Below are positions 8,061-16,776 of a stretch of DNA of 64,000 nucleotides, piece by piece. A program made the translations under genes and the position numbers. The stretch's first letter is position 1. Each line of letters opens with the position of its first letter. The notes beneath the pieces were generated by a model that was not told where the DNA came from, searched no databases, and saw only the letters and a program-made list of their open reading frames with translations. The stretch is from Amycolatopsis sp. FDAARGOS 1241 (GTDB lineage: Bacteria; Actinomycetota; Actinomycetes; Mycobacteriales; Pseudonocardiaceae), in assembly GCF_016889705.1 (NCBI RefSeq), contig NZ_CP069526.1, positions 6,634,001 to 6,698,000 on the forward strand, in the 5' to 3' direction.

Positions 8061-8660
8061 CTATGCGTTCACACCGGTCAGTGCGAAGAACTCCTGGCGG
8101 GAACGTGCATCCTCCCGCAAGGTGCCCAGCAGTGTCGAGGTCACCGTGCTCGACCCGGTGGCCTGCACGCCACGCAGCGTCATGCACGTGTGCTCGGCCT
8201 CGATCACCACACCGACACCTTTGGGGCTCAGCTGCTCGGCGAGCCAGCCGGCGACCTGCTTCGTGAGCCGCTCCTGCACCTGCGGCCGGCACGCGAAGTG
8301 CTCGACGACGCGGGCGAGCTTCGACAGCCCGAGGATACGTTCGCCGGGCAGGTAGCCGACGTGCGCGACCCCGGTGAACGGCAGCAGGTGATGCTCGCAC
8401 ACCGACCGCACCGGGATGTCGCGGGCGAGCACGAGCTCGTCGTAACCCTCGTCGTTGGGGAACGTGGTGAGGTCGAACGCGCGTGGGGTGAACAGCTCGG
8501 CGTACGCGCGAGCCATGCGCGCGGGGGTGCCCTGCAGGCTTTCGGAGTCCAGGGCGATGCCCAGTGCCGTCAGGAAGTCGCCCGCGGCGCGCGTGGCGGC
8601 GTCCAGGTCGATGCCGGGATCGGGTTCGTGGACGACGCGGAGAGCAGAGCCGGAGCGCAT
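8061..8660 (-). CDS. folE: GTP cyclohydrolase I
   Basis: This 199-residue enzyme opens the GTP ring to form 7,8-dihydroneopterin triphosphate, the first step to folate and pterins. Diagnostic motifs are SVCEHHLLPFTGVAHVGY, with the Cys and His zinc ligands; LGLSKLARVVEHFACRPQVQ; and EAEHTCMTLRGV, with the second zinc Cys. Length and motif order match the family. The ATG at 8660 is chosen because GAGG lies at the right distance; an in-frame ATG at 8726 would add 22 unconserved residues. Standing apart from other folate genes and next to a flavoprotein, it could serve pterin cofactor synthesis rather than bulk folate, but this is inference. Confidence 0.92.
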   Translation of the reverse strand: MRSGSALRVVHEPDPGIDLDAATRAAGDFLTALGIALDSESLQGTPARMARAYAELFTPRAFDLTTFPNDEGYDELVLARDIPVRSVCEHHLLPFTGVAHVGYLPGERILGLSKLARVVEHFACRPQVQERLTKQVAGWLAEQLSPKGVGVVIEAEHTCMTLRGVQATGSSTVTSTLLGTLREDARSRQEFFALTGVNA

Positions 8661-8790
8661 GGGGACACCTCGGGGTTCGACGAGTTTTCGCACATGAATA
8701 TTGGTCTTATTCCGCGCGCTGGTCAAGGTGAGCAGGTCAACACCACAGGTTGCTGCTTGTGGACAACCTCATGGGCGTTATCGTGGGGAC

Positions 8791-9519
8791 GTGACGACTG
8801 AGCCCGCCACGTCCGCCATCAAGGCCGTGGCCGCGCTGGAGGAGGACCTGCGTCGCGGGATGTACACGTTCATCCGCGCCGCGGGCCGCCCCGTCACGCG
8901 CGACGAGGCGGCCGCGTCGGTCGGCATCTCGCGCAAGCTCGCCGCGTTCCACCTCGACAAACTCGTGGCCGCCGGTCTGCTGCGCGCGCGGTACGAGGCC
9001 GTCGGGGGGATCCGCAAGGTGGGCCGCACGCCGAAGGTGTATGAGCCCGCCGAAACCGACTTCGCCGTCAGCATCCCGCCGCGCCGCCACGCCGTGCTCG
9101 CCGACATCCTGCTCGACGCCGTCGCGTCCGAGACCGAAGGCGAACCGGCCCGCGAGACCGCTCTGCGCGTCGCCGCCTCGCACGGCGAGGACCTCGGCGC
9201 CGCCGAACGCGAGAACCTGCGCCCGGGCCGCCTGGGCACCGAACGCGGCCTCACGCTCACCGAAACCGTCCTCGCCCGCCACGGCTTCGAGCCGAGTCGC
9301 GAGACGCCCGCGCGCGTGCGGTTGCGCAACTGCCCCTTCCACCCGCTCGGCGGCAAGCAGCCCGAGCTGGTGTGCGGCATCAACAAGGCGTTCCTCACCG
9401 GCATCCTCGCCGGCCTGGAAGTGCCGAACGTCGACGCCGTGCTCGTGCCCCCGCGCCACGGCGGGTGCTGCGTCGAGCTGCGCGGCACCGGTGACGAGCC
9501 GGATCACTCCGGCGGATAG
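8791..9519 (+). CDS. winged-helix regulator with C-terminal Cys-rich sensory region
   Basis: The 242-residue protein has an N-terminal winged-helix domain (VTRDEAAASVGISRKLAAFHLDKL, then GRTPKVYEP). Its C-terminal region ends with spaced cysteines: NCPFHPLGG, ELVCGINK and GGCCVELRG. This layout resembles DeoR/ArsR-like regulators of the SufR type that bind an iron-sulfur cluster or metal, so redox or iron sensing is a fair inference. The ligand is not proven. The GTG at 8791 starts the conserved domain; the frame extends further upstream without similarity. It diverges from folE and overlaps the end of the convergent SWIM gene by 16 bp. Confidence 0.7.
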   Translation: MTTEPATSAIKAVAALEEDLRRGMYTFIRAAGRPVTRDEAAASVGISRKLAAFHLDKLVAAGLLRARYEAVGGIRKVGRTPKVYEPAETDFAVSIPPRRHAVLADILLDAVASETEGEPARETALRVAASHGEDLGAAERENLRPGRLGTERGLTLTETVLARHGFEPSRETPARVRLRNCPFHPLGGKQPELVCGINKAFLTGILAGLEVPNVDAVLVPPRHGGCCVELRGTGDEPDHSGG

Positions 9520-10664
9520 GCGACGTCGAGCGGCTGCGCCGACGGCGGCCCGTCCAGCCGCCAGGCCGAGCCCGCGCGCACGAAGCGGTACCACCGGTGG
9601 TCGCGTCCGTAACGCAGTTGCAGGGGTCCTTGGGTGACCCGATTGCGCCACGCGGCCACGGTGTCCGCGGACCCCGACTCCGCCAGGCACGCGCGGGCGT
9701 CCGCGAGCGGGCCCGGTCCCGGTGACCACGTGTCGCGCAACGCCGACAGGCCCCCGCGGCCGGCTTCGGCCCAGGCTTGGGCCCACGCGGTGAGGTCCGC
9801 GAGTGGGAGCCCGGCGTCGGCGGCCAGCCCCGCCAGCTCGGCCGGCGGCCGCGCGGCGGCACGGCGCGCGAGGTCCTCCTCGAACGTCAGCTCCGCCGCG
9901 GCGCCGCCCGACACCAGCAGGTCGCGCGCCCACGCCGCTGCGTCGGCGGCCAAACCCACCAGGCGCTCCGACGTCCAGCCCGTGCTCGCCGGCGGATCGA
10001 GGTCGAGGACGGCCGGCGGCCCGGCGACGTCGGGCACCGGCGGCAGTGCGGGCACCGCCGTGACGCGGCGCGAGTAGGCGCTCTTCGGCGTCAGCCCGGG
10101 GTCACGGACGCGAGCGCGCTTCGGGCGGTCCGGCGTCCGCAGGCTGCGCAGCGTGGCGAGGACCTCGTCGCGCGGGCGGCCGCGGAGCTTGAACAGCACG
10201 AACGGGTCGGCGTCCACCTCGTCGGCGACCAGGTAGTACACGGCGGCGACGTGCTTGCACGGGTTCGCCGAATCCGGGCACGAGCAGCGCGGCCGCAGGT
10301 CACCCGGGCCGGGCAGCAGGTCGGCACCGGCCTCCCGGGCCTGGGCCGCCAGCTCCTCGGGCAGTTCGCCGTCGAGCAGCGCCGCGGTGTGGCCCAGCCG
10401 GCGGCCGATGACGTCGAGCAACCGGCTCCACTCCTCCGGCGTGAACTCGCGCATCCGGATCGTCACCCGGTAGGGCTCCGGGCGGCTCCCCCGCACACGC
10501 GCCGTCAGCTCACCCGGGCCGACCGCGAGCGCGCTCACCGTGCCCTTGCGGGCGTACGTGCGCCCGCGCGGCAACCGGTTGGGGTCGACGCTCGCGCGCT
10601 GCTCCAAGGCCTCCACCCACGCCCGGCCCCACCACGTGTTGCCGAACGTCCGCCGGGGCGGCAT
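9504..10664 (-). CDS. SWIM zinc-finger protein
   Basis: The 386-residue protein starts RRTFGNTWWGRAWVEALE, the usual opening of actinobacterial SWIM proteins. It has the SWIM zinc motif CSCPDSANPCKHVAAVYY at about residues 126-143 (CxCx...CxH). The C-terminal half is Ala/Pro-rich with no recognised fold. SWIM domains bind zinc and are thought to mediate DNA or protein contacts. In actinobacteria this protein is commonly paired with an SNF2 helicase, as here: its ATG overlaps the helicase TGA (TGATG at 10662-10666), so translation is probably coupled and the proteins may act as one remodelling complex. The substrate is unknown. Confidence 0.85.
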   Translation of the reverse strand: MPPRRTFGNTWWGRAWVEALEQRASVDPNRLPRGRTYARKGTVSALAVGPGELTARVRGSRPEPYRVTIRMREFTPEEWSRLLDVIGRRLGHTAALLDGELPEELAAQAREAGADLLPGPGDLRPRCSCPDSANPCKHVAAVYYLVADEVDADPFVLFKLRGRPRDEVLATLRSLRTPDRPKRARVRDPGLTPKSAYSRRVTAVPALPPVPDVAGPPAVLDLDPPASTGWTSERLVGLAADAAAWARDLLVSGGAAAELTFEEDLARRAAARPPAELAGLAADAGLPLADLTAWAQAWAEAGRGGLSALRDTWSPGPGPLADARACLAESGSADTVAAWRNRVTQGPLQLRYGRDHRWYRFVRAGSAWRLDGPPSAQPLDVAYPPE

Positions 10665-13414
10665 CACCCACCGCCGAGCCGCACGAGGTCGGCGAGTTCG
10701 TCGTCGGACAGCTCCGTGATCCAGTCCTCGCCCGCGCCCACTACGGCCTCGGCGAGCCCGCGCTTCGACTCCAGCACGGCCGCGATCCGCTCCTCCAGCG
10801 TGCCTTCGGCGATGAGCCGGTGGACCTGCACGGGCCGGTCCTGCCCGATCCGGTACGCACGGTCGGTCGCCTGGTCCTCCACGGCCGGGTTCCACCAGCG
10901 GTCGTAGTGGATCACGTGCGTCGCCCGCGTCAGGTTGAGCCCGACACCGCCGGCCTTGAGCGAGAGCAGGAACACCGGCACCTCACCGGACTGGAACGAC
11001 GCCACGAGCTCGTCGCGCCGCTTCGGCCCGACCTCACCCGAGAGCAGCGCGACGGGCAGCCCGCGCTCGGTGAGCCGGCGCTCCAGCAGCCGGCACAGCC
11101 GCACGTACTGGCTGAACACCAGAACGCTGTCGCCCTCGTCGAGGATCACGTCGAGCAGCTCCTCGAACGCGGCGAGCTTGCCCGACCGTCCGCTGAGGAC
11201 CCCGCCGCCCTCCTTGAGGAACTGGGCCGGGTGGTTGCAGATCTGCTTGAGCTCGGTGAGCAGCTTCAGCACCTGCCCGCGCCGCTGCACACCCTGGGCC
11301 TCGCGGATCTGCGCCAGGTTCTCCCGCACCACAGCCTCGTACAACGTGGTCTGCTCCGCGGTGAGCGGGACGAACCGGTCCGTCTCGGTCTTGCGCGGCA
11401 GCTCCGGCGCGATGTCTGGGTCGGTTTTGCGGCGCCGCAACAGAAACGGGCGCACGGTGGTCGCCAGGCGCTCGGTGGCGGCCTTGTCGCGGTCGCGTTC
11501 GATCGGCCGCGCGACCGTGCGGCGGAACCGGTCGAGCGGGCCGAGCAGGCCCGGGGTCGTCCAGTCCAGCAGGGACCACAGTTCCGTGAGCCGGTTTTCC
11601 ACCGGCGTTCCGGTGAGCGCCACGCGCGCCGTGGCCGGCACCTTCCGCAGCTCCTTCGCGGTGGCGGACAACGGGTTCTTCACGTGCTGCGCCTCGTCGG
11701 CGGCGACGAGTCCCCAGTCCACTTCGGACAACGTCGCGCGGTCGCGGCGCACCACGCCGTACGTGGCGAGCACGACCTCGTCGCGCGCCAGGTCGTCGAG
11801 GTGCCGGCCGCCGCCGTGGAAGCGGCGCACGGGCACTTCGGGCGCGAACTTCGCGAATTCGCGCTCCCAGTTGCCCAGCAGCGAGGTCGGGCAGACCACG
11901 AGGGTCGGCCCGGCCCCGAGCGTGCGCCGGTGCAGGTGCAGCGCGATGAGCTGGATCGTCTTGCCCAGGCCCATGTCGTCGGCCAGGCACGCGCCGAGGC
12001 CCAGGTCCGTCATCGTCGCGAGCCAGCCGACGCCCGCGAGCTGGTACGGGCGCAGCGTCGCCACCAGACCGGCGGGCGCCGCGACCGGTTCGGGCGCGCG
12101 CGAGCGCAGCCGCTCCACCAGCCCGGCGAGCGCGGGTTGCGCGGCGAACTCGACGCGTTCCCCGTCGAGCTCCAGTTCGCCCGTGAGCGCAGCGGCCAGC
12201 GCCTCGGCACCCGTGAGCTTGCGGTCGCGCCGGGCCCGGACCCGCGCGAGCAGGCCCGGGTCGAGCTTCACCCACTGGCCGCGCAAGCGCACCAGCGGAC
12301 GCTTGGCCTCGGCCAGCGCGGCCACCTCGTCGTCGGTCAGCTCGGCGCCGCCGAGCGAGAGGCGCCAGCGGAACTCCAGCAGTCCGGTCAACGGGAAAGC
12401 CGGTCCCGCCTCGCTCGCCGGCGCCTGCGTCGCGCCGGCCTTCGCGCGGACCTCGCCGGCGAAGAGGTCCTTGGGCCACAGCACTTCGATGCCCGCGCCC
12501 CCGAGCTCACGGCCGCCGTCGCCGAGCAGGTCCACGACGTCGTCGTCGGTCAGCTGCAGCTCCGTCGGCGCCGCCTCCGCGAGCACCCGCCCGAGCGGCG
12601 GCCACGCCCGCGCCCCGCGGCGCAGGCCGAGCAGCAGTTGCGTCTCCACCTGGTCGCCGAGCCGCTCCAGCACTGCGTCGGGCGCCTCCCACAGCGTCGC
12701 GGCTTCGACGACCAGGCTCGGCTCGAGCGCGGACCGCACGGCGAGCACGCCGGCGAACCGGTCTTCCTCGCGGACCTCGATCCGCAGGATCAGCTGCGCG
12801 CCGTGCGGGCCACGGGCTTCCAGCTCGGTGAGCCACGCCGCGCCGTCCGGCCCGATCAGCGTGGGCTCCGCCGCCGCGAACGCCGGCCCGCCCGCCCCGA
12901 CGGAGGCGGCCGGGCTGCGCACGAGCACGTCGGCAGCCGCGTCCCACAGCGCCCGCACCAGCGACTCCGGCGAATGCAGGCGGATGCGCTTCACCCCCGA
13001 GAGCGGGAGCGCGTGTGCCTCCGGCGGCAGCGCCGACGCCAGCCCCCGCAGCAGTTCCTCGTCGGCCGCGTCGAGCGGGCCCACGCGCCACGAACCGACG
13101 CCACCGGGCGTGAGCGCGGGCCGCAACCGGCCGCGCGCCACGAGGTTCACCCCCGCGTTCACGGCGGCCGACCACGCGGCGACGGCCGGGCTGACGTCGT
13201 CGGGCACCACCAGCAGCCGAGGGATCGCCCGCGCGAGCGGCACGAGCCGCGCCGACACCTTCGTGCGCGTGAACTTCCCGCCGCCGGGCAGCACGAGCTC
13301 GATCGCGGTGTCCCCCGCGACCTCGTCGCCCCAGAGCGCGAGCACGCCCTCCCGCGGCGGATCCGAGGGGAGGTAGGTGGCCTGGGTGTCTGCGCCGAAC
13401 TCCACGACCAGCAC
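10664..13414 (-). CDS. SNF2-family DEAD/DEAH-box helicase
   Basis: About 916 residues. The C-terminal half is a full SNF2 ATPase: Walker A LADDMGLGKTIQL near residue 480, motif Ia PTSLLGNWEREF, the DEAQ box near residue 572, TGTPVENRLTELWSLLDW, then the helicase C domain with VFSQYVRL, LLSLKAGGVGLNLTRA and DQATDRAYRIGQ. The N-terminal 450 residues match the SNF2-associated region of bacterial members. It is likely an ATP-driven nucleic-acid translocase, perhaps related to repair or RNA polymerase recycling as in bacterial RapA-like proteins; the precise role is unproven. The GTG at 13414 begins the conserved sequence; upstream in-frame sequence belongs to the repeat tract. It is coupled to the SWIM gene downstream. 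Confidence 0.9.
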   Translation of the reverse strand: MLVVEFGADTQATYLPSDPPREGVLALWGDEVAGDTAIELVLPGGGKFTRTKVSARLVPLARAIPRLLVVPDDVSPAVAAWSAAVNAGVNLVARGRLRPALTPGGVGSWRVGPLDAADEELLRGLASALPPEAHALPLSGVKRIRLHSPESLVRALWDAAADVLVRSPAASVGAGGPAFAAAEPTLIGPDGAAWLTELEARGPHGAQLILRIEVREEDRFAGVLAVRSALEPSLVVEAATLWEAPDAVLERLGDQVETQLLLGLRRGARAWPPLGRVLAEAAPTELQLTDDDVVDLLGDGGRELGGAGIEVLWPKDLFAGEVRAKAGATQAPASEAGPAFPLTGLLEFRWRLSLGGAELTDDEVAALAEAKRPLVRLRGQWVKLDPGLLARVRARRDRKLTGAEALAAALTGELELDGERVEFAAQPALAGLVERLRSRAPEPVAAPAGLVATLRPYQLAGVGWLATMTDLGLGACLADDMGLGKTIQLIALHLHRRTLGAGPTLVVCPTSLLGNWEREFAKFAPEVPVRRFHGGGRHLDDLARDEVVLATYGVVRRDRATLSEVDWGLVAADEAQHVKNPLSATAKELRKVPATARVALTGTPVENRLTELWSLLDWTTPGLLGPLDRFRRTVARPIERDRDKAATERLATTVRPFLLRRRKTDPDIAPELPRKTETDRFVPLTAEQTTLYEAVVRENLAQIREAQGVQRRGQVLKLLTELKQICNHPAQFLKEGGGVLSGRSGKLAAFEELLDVILDEGDSVLVFSQYVRLCRLLERRLTERGLPVALLSGEVGPKRRDELVASFQSGEVPVFLLSLKAGGVGLNLTRATHVIHYDRWWNPAVEDQATDRAYRIGQDRPVQVHRLIAEGTLEERIAAVLESKRGLAEAVVGAGEDWITELSDDELADLVRLGGG

Positions 13415-13437
13415 CGTAGGCCAGGGGTACGACAACC

Positions 13438-14300
13438 GGCTCAGCGCGGCGGCCGAGCGCCCCCTCCGCGACAGCCGGCAACAGCACCTGCGTGGTGCCG
13501 CCCGCGAACGATACGTGAGGAGGAACTCGCGCGAGGCGTCCTCGCTGAGCAGACGCAACGGGATTGCTTCTCCCCGACCACCCGACGGCGAACACGTCCT
13601 GCGCTGCACTGGCACCGGCTCCCCAAGCCCTCTCACACGGGAGCTGCGCAGCCCACGCGACAATGCCGCCGTCAGCCCCGACCGGCTGGTGACCGCGGCC
13701 CCGGCGCGCAGGCACGCCAACCGGTCAGCGCGGCAGCCCAAGCGCCCACTCCGCGACAGCCGACAACAGCAGAGCAGCACTCGCGCGCGGCGGCCGCGTT
13801 CGGCAGGCGCGACCACCGGGCGGCGAACAGGTCCTGCGCCCAAGCCAGATCGGCTCCTCGAAACCTTTCACAAAGAGCGGCGAACTTGATGCGGCAACGC
13901 CGCCGGCCCCGACCGCCGGTGCACGGCGGCCCCGGCGCGCACGCCAACGGGTCAGCGCGGCAGCCCAAGCACCCACTCCGCGACAGCCGACAACAGCGGA
14001 GCAGCAACTCGCGCGCGGCGGCCGCGCTCGGCAGGCGCAACGCTCCGCACCGACCACCCGGCGGCGAACAAGCCCTGCGCTCCACTGGCACCGGCTTCTC
14101 AAGACTTCTCCCACGGAGCTGCCAAATCCATGCGCCAACGCCACCGGCCCCGACCGCCGGTGCACGGCGGCCCCGGCGCCGAAGGCACACCGGCGGTTCA
14201 GCGCGGCAAACCGAGCACCCGCTCCCGCCACGGCCGACAGCAACACTTGGGTGGTGACACCCGCGATCGACAGGCAGCGGGTGAGCAGGAACTCGTGCGA
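13438..14300. repeat. diverged tandem repeat tract, about 3.3 units of 0.22-0.29 kb
   Basis: A unit beginning TCAGCGCGGC recurs at 13441, 13735, 13952 and 14198. Shared internal blocks include a CGACCACCCGGCGGCGAACA-like block at 13575, 13810 and 14051, and a GGCGGCCCCGGCGC-like block near 13695, 13925 and 14167. Copies 1 and 3 share the block CACTGGCACCGGCT plus flanking sequence, which copy 2 has lost. The last unit merges into the 3' end of the truncated acyl-CoA dehydrogenase gene, so the array may be a repeated gene fragment. Frames crossing it are Arg-rich and look non-coding. It fills the gap upstream of the SNF2 gene. Confidence 0.75.
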
Positions 14301-14329
14301 CGCCGGGTCGTCCGGCAGCAGCGCTGGGC

Positions 14330-14963
14330 TCTCGGCAGCGGTGGTCAGGCACCAGCGCGCGACCCCGGGCTCCTCCGCGACGGCGAGCGTGGCCGCGAGG
14401 TCACGTACGCCGGGCAGCTCCAGGACGTCGGGCACCGGCACGGGGGCGAGCTGACGGGAGAAGTCGAAGCGCGCCAACGGTTCCACGTGCACGCCGGCCG
14501 CGCCGGGCGGCAGCAGCACGTGGCCGCCGGGCACCGGGACGAGGAGCCACGCCGCCGCGTCGGCCCCCCGCAAGGGCGCGGTCTCACCGTGCAGGACTCC
14601 ATCCGCGCACGGCGCCTCGAGGAGCACGGCCACGAGCGTGCTGCCGCCGGCGATGGACTCGACCAGCGCACCACCGTGATCCGCGAGCGGAAGCCCGGCC
14701 GGCGCCGTGCTCAGCAGCGGACCCGGGCACCAGCGCGTGAGCCGCCGCCGCGAGGCCCGCGGCCAGATCGGCGACGCTGCCGCCGGCGTCGTCGGCCGAG
14801 AGGGCAACACAACGCCGAGCAAGCCGAGGGCGGCGAACGCGCCGGGCACCGCGGCTGCGGTGTCCTCGGCCGCGCGCACGGCCGCGATGGGGTCGTGGCT
14901 CTTCGCCCAGCCGTGGACCGCGGCGGCCGGCGCCGCCTGTTCACCGGTGAGCGCGACCGCCAT
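14330..14963 (-). pseudogene. acyl-CoA dehydrogenase, truncated and frame-disturbed
   Basis: The ATG at 14963 follows GAGG at good spacing, and the start (LTGEQAAPAAAVHGWA, then AFAALGLLGVVLPS) fits the N-terminal domain of a short actinobacterial FadE. From about 14805 to 14730 the family-like sequence ADDAGGSVADLAAGLAAAA is in a neighbouring frame, implying two compensating shifts. Similarity continues through ARFDFSRQLAPVPVPD to GVARWCLTTAAE near 14330. There the helical C-terminal domain, including the FAD and substrate contacts, should begin but is missing; the frame runs on into the repeat tract until 13725. It diverges from kstR across a KstR box, so it was probably a steroid-catabolic gene. 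The product is unlikely to be active. Confidence 0.6.
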
Positions 14964-14995
14964 CGGGCCACCTCACGGGACACTACTCGCAGGCA

Positions 14996-15009
14996 TAGAA
15001 CGTGTTTCA
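14996..15009. promoter_or_regulatory. KstR-type operator (perfect match)
   Basis: TAGAACGTGTTTCA matches TNNAACNNGTTNNA at all fixed positions. It lies 33 bp upstream of the truncated acyl-CoA dehydrogenase start and about 100 bp upstream of kstR, so it may serve the divergent gene as well as kstR autoregulation. Confidence 0.7.
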
Positions 15010-15073
15010 GTATTCCGGCCAGTCTGGTCGGTAGTACAACGTTTCGCCAGGGACGGTACGCTTAACGCAGAAC

Positions 15074-15087
15074 TGGAACGAGTTCCG
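15074..15087. promoter_or_regulatory. KstR-type operator close to kstR start (one mismatch)
   Basis: TGGAACGAGTTCCG keeps the AAC-N2-GTT core and extends as the palindrome GGAAC-GA-GTTCC, differing only at the last consensus base. It ends 18 bp before the kstR ATG, the position expected for autorepression. Confidence 0.65.
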
Positions 15088-15105
15088 CAAGACGGGAGAT
15101 GGCCC

Positions 15106-15735
15106 ATGCCGGGCAAGGCGAAGGCTCCGGCGGCGAAGGCGCGCACCGGACTGGGCACGATCGGCGACGAGCTCGGGTCGGCGGCCCAGCGCGACCGCCG
15201 GCGCCGCATCATCGACGCCACGCTCCAGCTGGCCTCAAAGGGCGGCTACGACGCCGTCCAGATGCGCGCGGTCGCGGAGAAGGCCGACGTCGCGCTGGGC
15301 ACGCTGTACCGCTACTTCCCGTCGAAGATCCACCTGCTCGTATCCGGCCTGGCGCGGCAGTTCGAGCGGGCGCAGGAGAAGCTGGAACGCGCGCCGATCC
15401 CCGGTGAGACGCCCGCGGAACGCCTGATGTTCGTGCTGGGCCGCAACACGCGCCTCATGCAGCGCGACCCGCACCTCACCGAGGCGATGGTGCGCGCGTT
15501 CATGTTCGCCGACACGTCGGCCGCCGCCGAGGTCGAACTCGTCGGGCGGCTGATGGAGGACATGTTCGCGCAGGCCATGGGCATCGCCGAACCCACGGAG
15601 TCCGATCGCGACATCTTCCACGTGGTCGCCGACGTGTGGATGTCGAACCTCGTCGCGTGGGTCACCCGCCGCGCCTCGGCCGCCGACGTCGCGCACCGGC
15701 TGGAGCTGTCCGTGCACCTGCTGCTGGACAAGTAG
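15106..15735 (+). CDS. kstR: TetR-family steroid catabolism repressor KstR
   Basis: The 209-residue protein closely follows mycobacterial KstR. It has ELGSAAQRDRRRRIIDATLQLASKGG, then the helix-turn-helix VQMRAVAEKADVALGTLYRYFPSK, then MQRDPHLTEAMVRAF and DVWMSNLVAWVTRRASAADV. KstR represses cholesterol and steroid ring or side-chain degradation genes and is released by 3-oxo-cholestenoyl-CoA-type ligands. The ATG at 15106 has GGGAG upstream. Two KstR-type boxes lie in its promoter region and a third controls the 278/430 divergent pair, so a functional local regulon is likely. The rest of the steroid cluster is not in this window; kstR is therefore possibly detached or at the edge of it. Confidence 0.9.
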   Translation: MPGKAKAPAAKARTGLGTIGDELGSAAQRDRRRRIIDATLQLASKGGYDAVQMRAVAEKADVALGTLYRYFPSKIHLLVSGLARQFERAQEKLERAPIPGETPAERLMFVLGRNTRLMQRDPHLTEAMVRAFMFADTSAAAEVELVGRLMEDMFAQAMGIAEPTESDRDIFHVVADVWMSNLVAWVTRRASAADVAHRLELSVHLLLDK

Positions 15736-15771
15736 GGCCGCGCGAGCGGACCCCACTTGCCCGGAAGCAGC

Positions 15772-16761
15772 TCAGGCGGTGAGCTTCGGCAGCACCTGAG
15801 AGCCGAACACGTCGAGGAACTGGTCCTGGTTGCGGCCGACGTTGTGGATGTAGATGCGGTTGAAGCCGGCGTCGATGTACTTCTGCAGCGAGGCGCGGTG
15901 CACGTCGGGGTCGGAGGAGATGACCATGCGGCCCTCGAAGTCCTCCCGCCGCACCAGTTTCGCCATCTGGGCGAAGTCGAACGGGGATCGGATGTCGGCC
16001 TTGGGGAACTTCATACCCCCGTTGGGCCACTGGTCCATCGCGTTGTCCCACGCGTCCTGCTCGTCTTCGGCCCAGGACAGGTGCACCTGCAGCAGCTTGG
16101 GCATCTCGTCGCCGTTCTTGCCGGCCTTCTTCGCCCCGGCGTTGAAGTTCTCCACGATCCCGGCCAGCTTGTCGATCGAGGCGCCCGGCGTGATCAGCCC
16201 GTCGGCCAGCTCCCCGGTCTTGCGCGAGGTGTAGGGGCCGGCCGAGGCGATGTAGACCGGCGGCGGAGTGTCGGGCAACGTCCACAGGCGCGTGGTGTGC
16301 AGCTTGAAGAACTCGCCGTTGTGCTTGACGTCCTTGCCGGTGAACAGCTTCCGGATCACCTCCAGCGCCTCGAACATCCGCCGTACCCGCTCCGGGGCCT
16401 CGGGCCAGTAGCCGCCGATGATGTGCTCGTTGAGCGCCTCCCCCGACCCGATCCCCAGCCACGTCCGGCCCGGGTACGTGGCCTCCAGGGTCGCGGCGGC
16501 CTGGGCGACCATCGCCGGGTGCAGCCGGAACGACGGGCACGTCACCCCGGGCCCGAGGTCACCGGTGGTGTTCTCGGCCAGCGACGCCAGCACGCTCCAC
16601 ACGAACGAGGCCTCACCCTGCTGCGGCACCCACGGCTGGAAGTGATCCGCCGCCATCTGCCCCGAAAAACCCCGCTCCTCGGCCGCCTTCGCCAGCCTGA
16701 TCGACTCACGCGGCGAGAACTGCTCCAGCGCAGCCGCCAGCCCGATTTGCACGTCAGTCAC
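15772..16761 (-). CDS. F420-dependent LLM-class oxidoreductase, TIGR03557/Fgd-like
   Basis: This 329-residue protein has the luciferase-like monooxygenase barrel in the form seen in F420-dependent glucose-6-phosphate dehydrogenase relatives. Landmarks are AAALEQFSPRESIRLAKAAEERGF, ADHFQPWVPQQG, YPGRTWLGIGSGEALNEH and HNVGRNQDQFLDVFGSQVLP. The GSGEALNEH segment contacts coenzyme F420 in Fgd. The family is typically called F420-dependent oxidoreductase TIGR03557; the substrate is not known. It is followed on the same strand by two TIGR03619-type paralogues further upstream, with 15 bp separating it from the first, so the three probably form one operon. Confidence 0.85.
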   Translation of the reverse strand: MTDVQIGLAAALEQFSPRESIRLAKAAEERGFSGQMAADHFQPWVPQQGEASFVWSVLASLAENTTGDLGPGVTCPSFRLHPAMVAQAAATLEATYPGRTWLGIGSGEALNEHIIGGYWPEAPERVRRMFEALEVIRKLFTGKDVKHNGEFFKLHTTRLWTLPDTPPPVYIASAGPYTSRKTGELADGLITPGASIDKLAGIVENFNAGAKKAGKNGDEMPKLLQVHLSWAEDEQDAWDNAMDQWPNGGMKFPKADIRSPFDFAQMAKLVRREDFEGRMVISSDPDVHRASLQKYIDAGFNRIYIHNVGRNQDQFLDVFGSQVLPKLTA

Positions 16762-16776
16762 GCGTTTTCCGCTCCT

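Noticed and set aside
13415..13843. 143-residue N-terminal extension of the SNF2 helicase
   Set aside because: It lies in the repeat tract with no similarity; the GTG at 13414 starts the conserved protein.
10820..14257. 1145-residue plus-strand frame
   Set aside because: Antisense shadow of the SNF2 gene caused by high GC; composition is Arg/Gln/His-rich without domains.
13441..14290. CRISPR array
   Set aside because: Repeats are over 200 bp, diverged and lack short unique spacers.
13725..14330. C-terminal extension of the truncated acyl-CoA dehydrogenase through the repeat tract
   Set aside because: The open frame there is Arg/Cys-rich and follows the tandem repeats, not a protein family.
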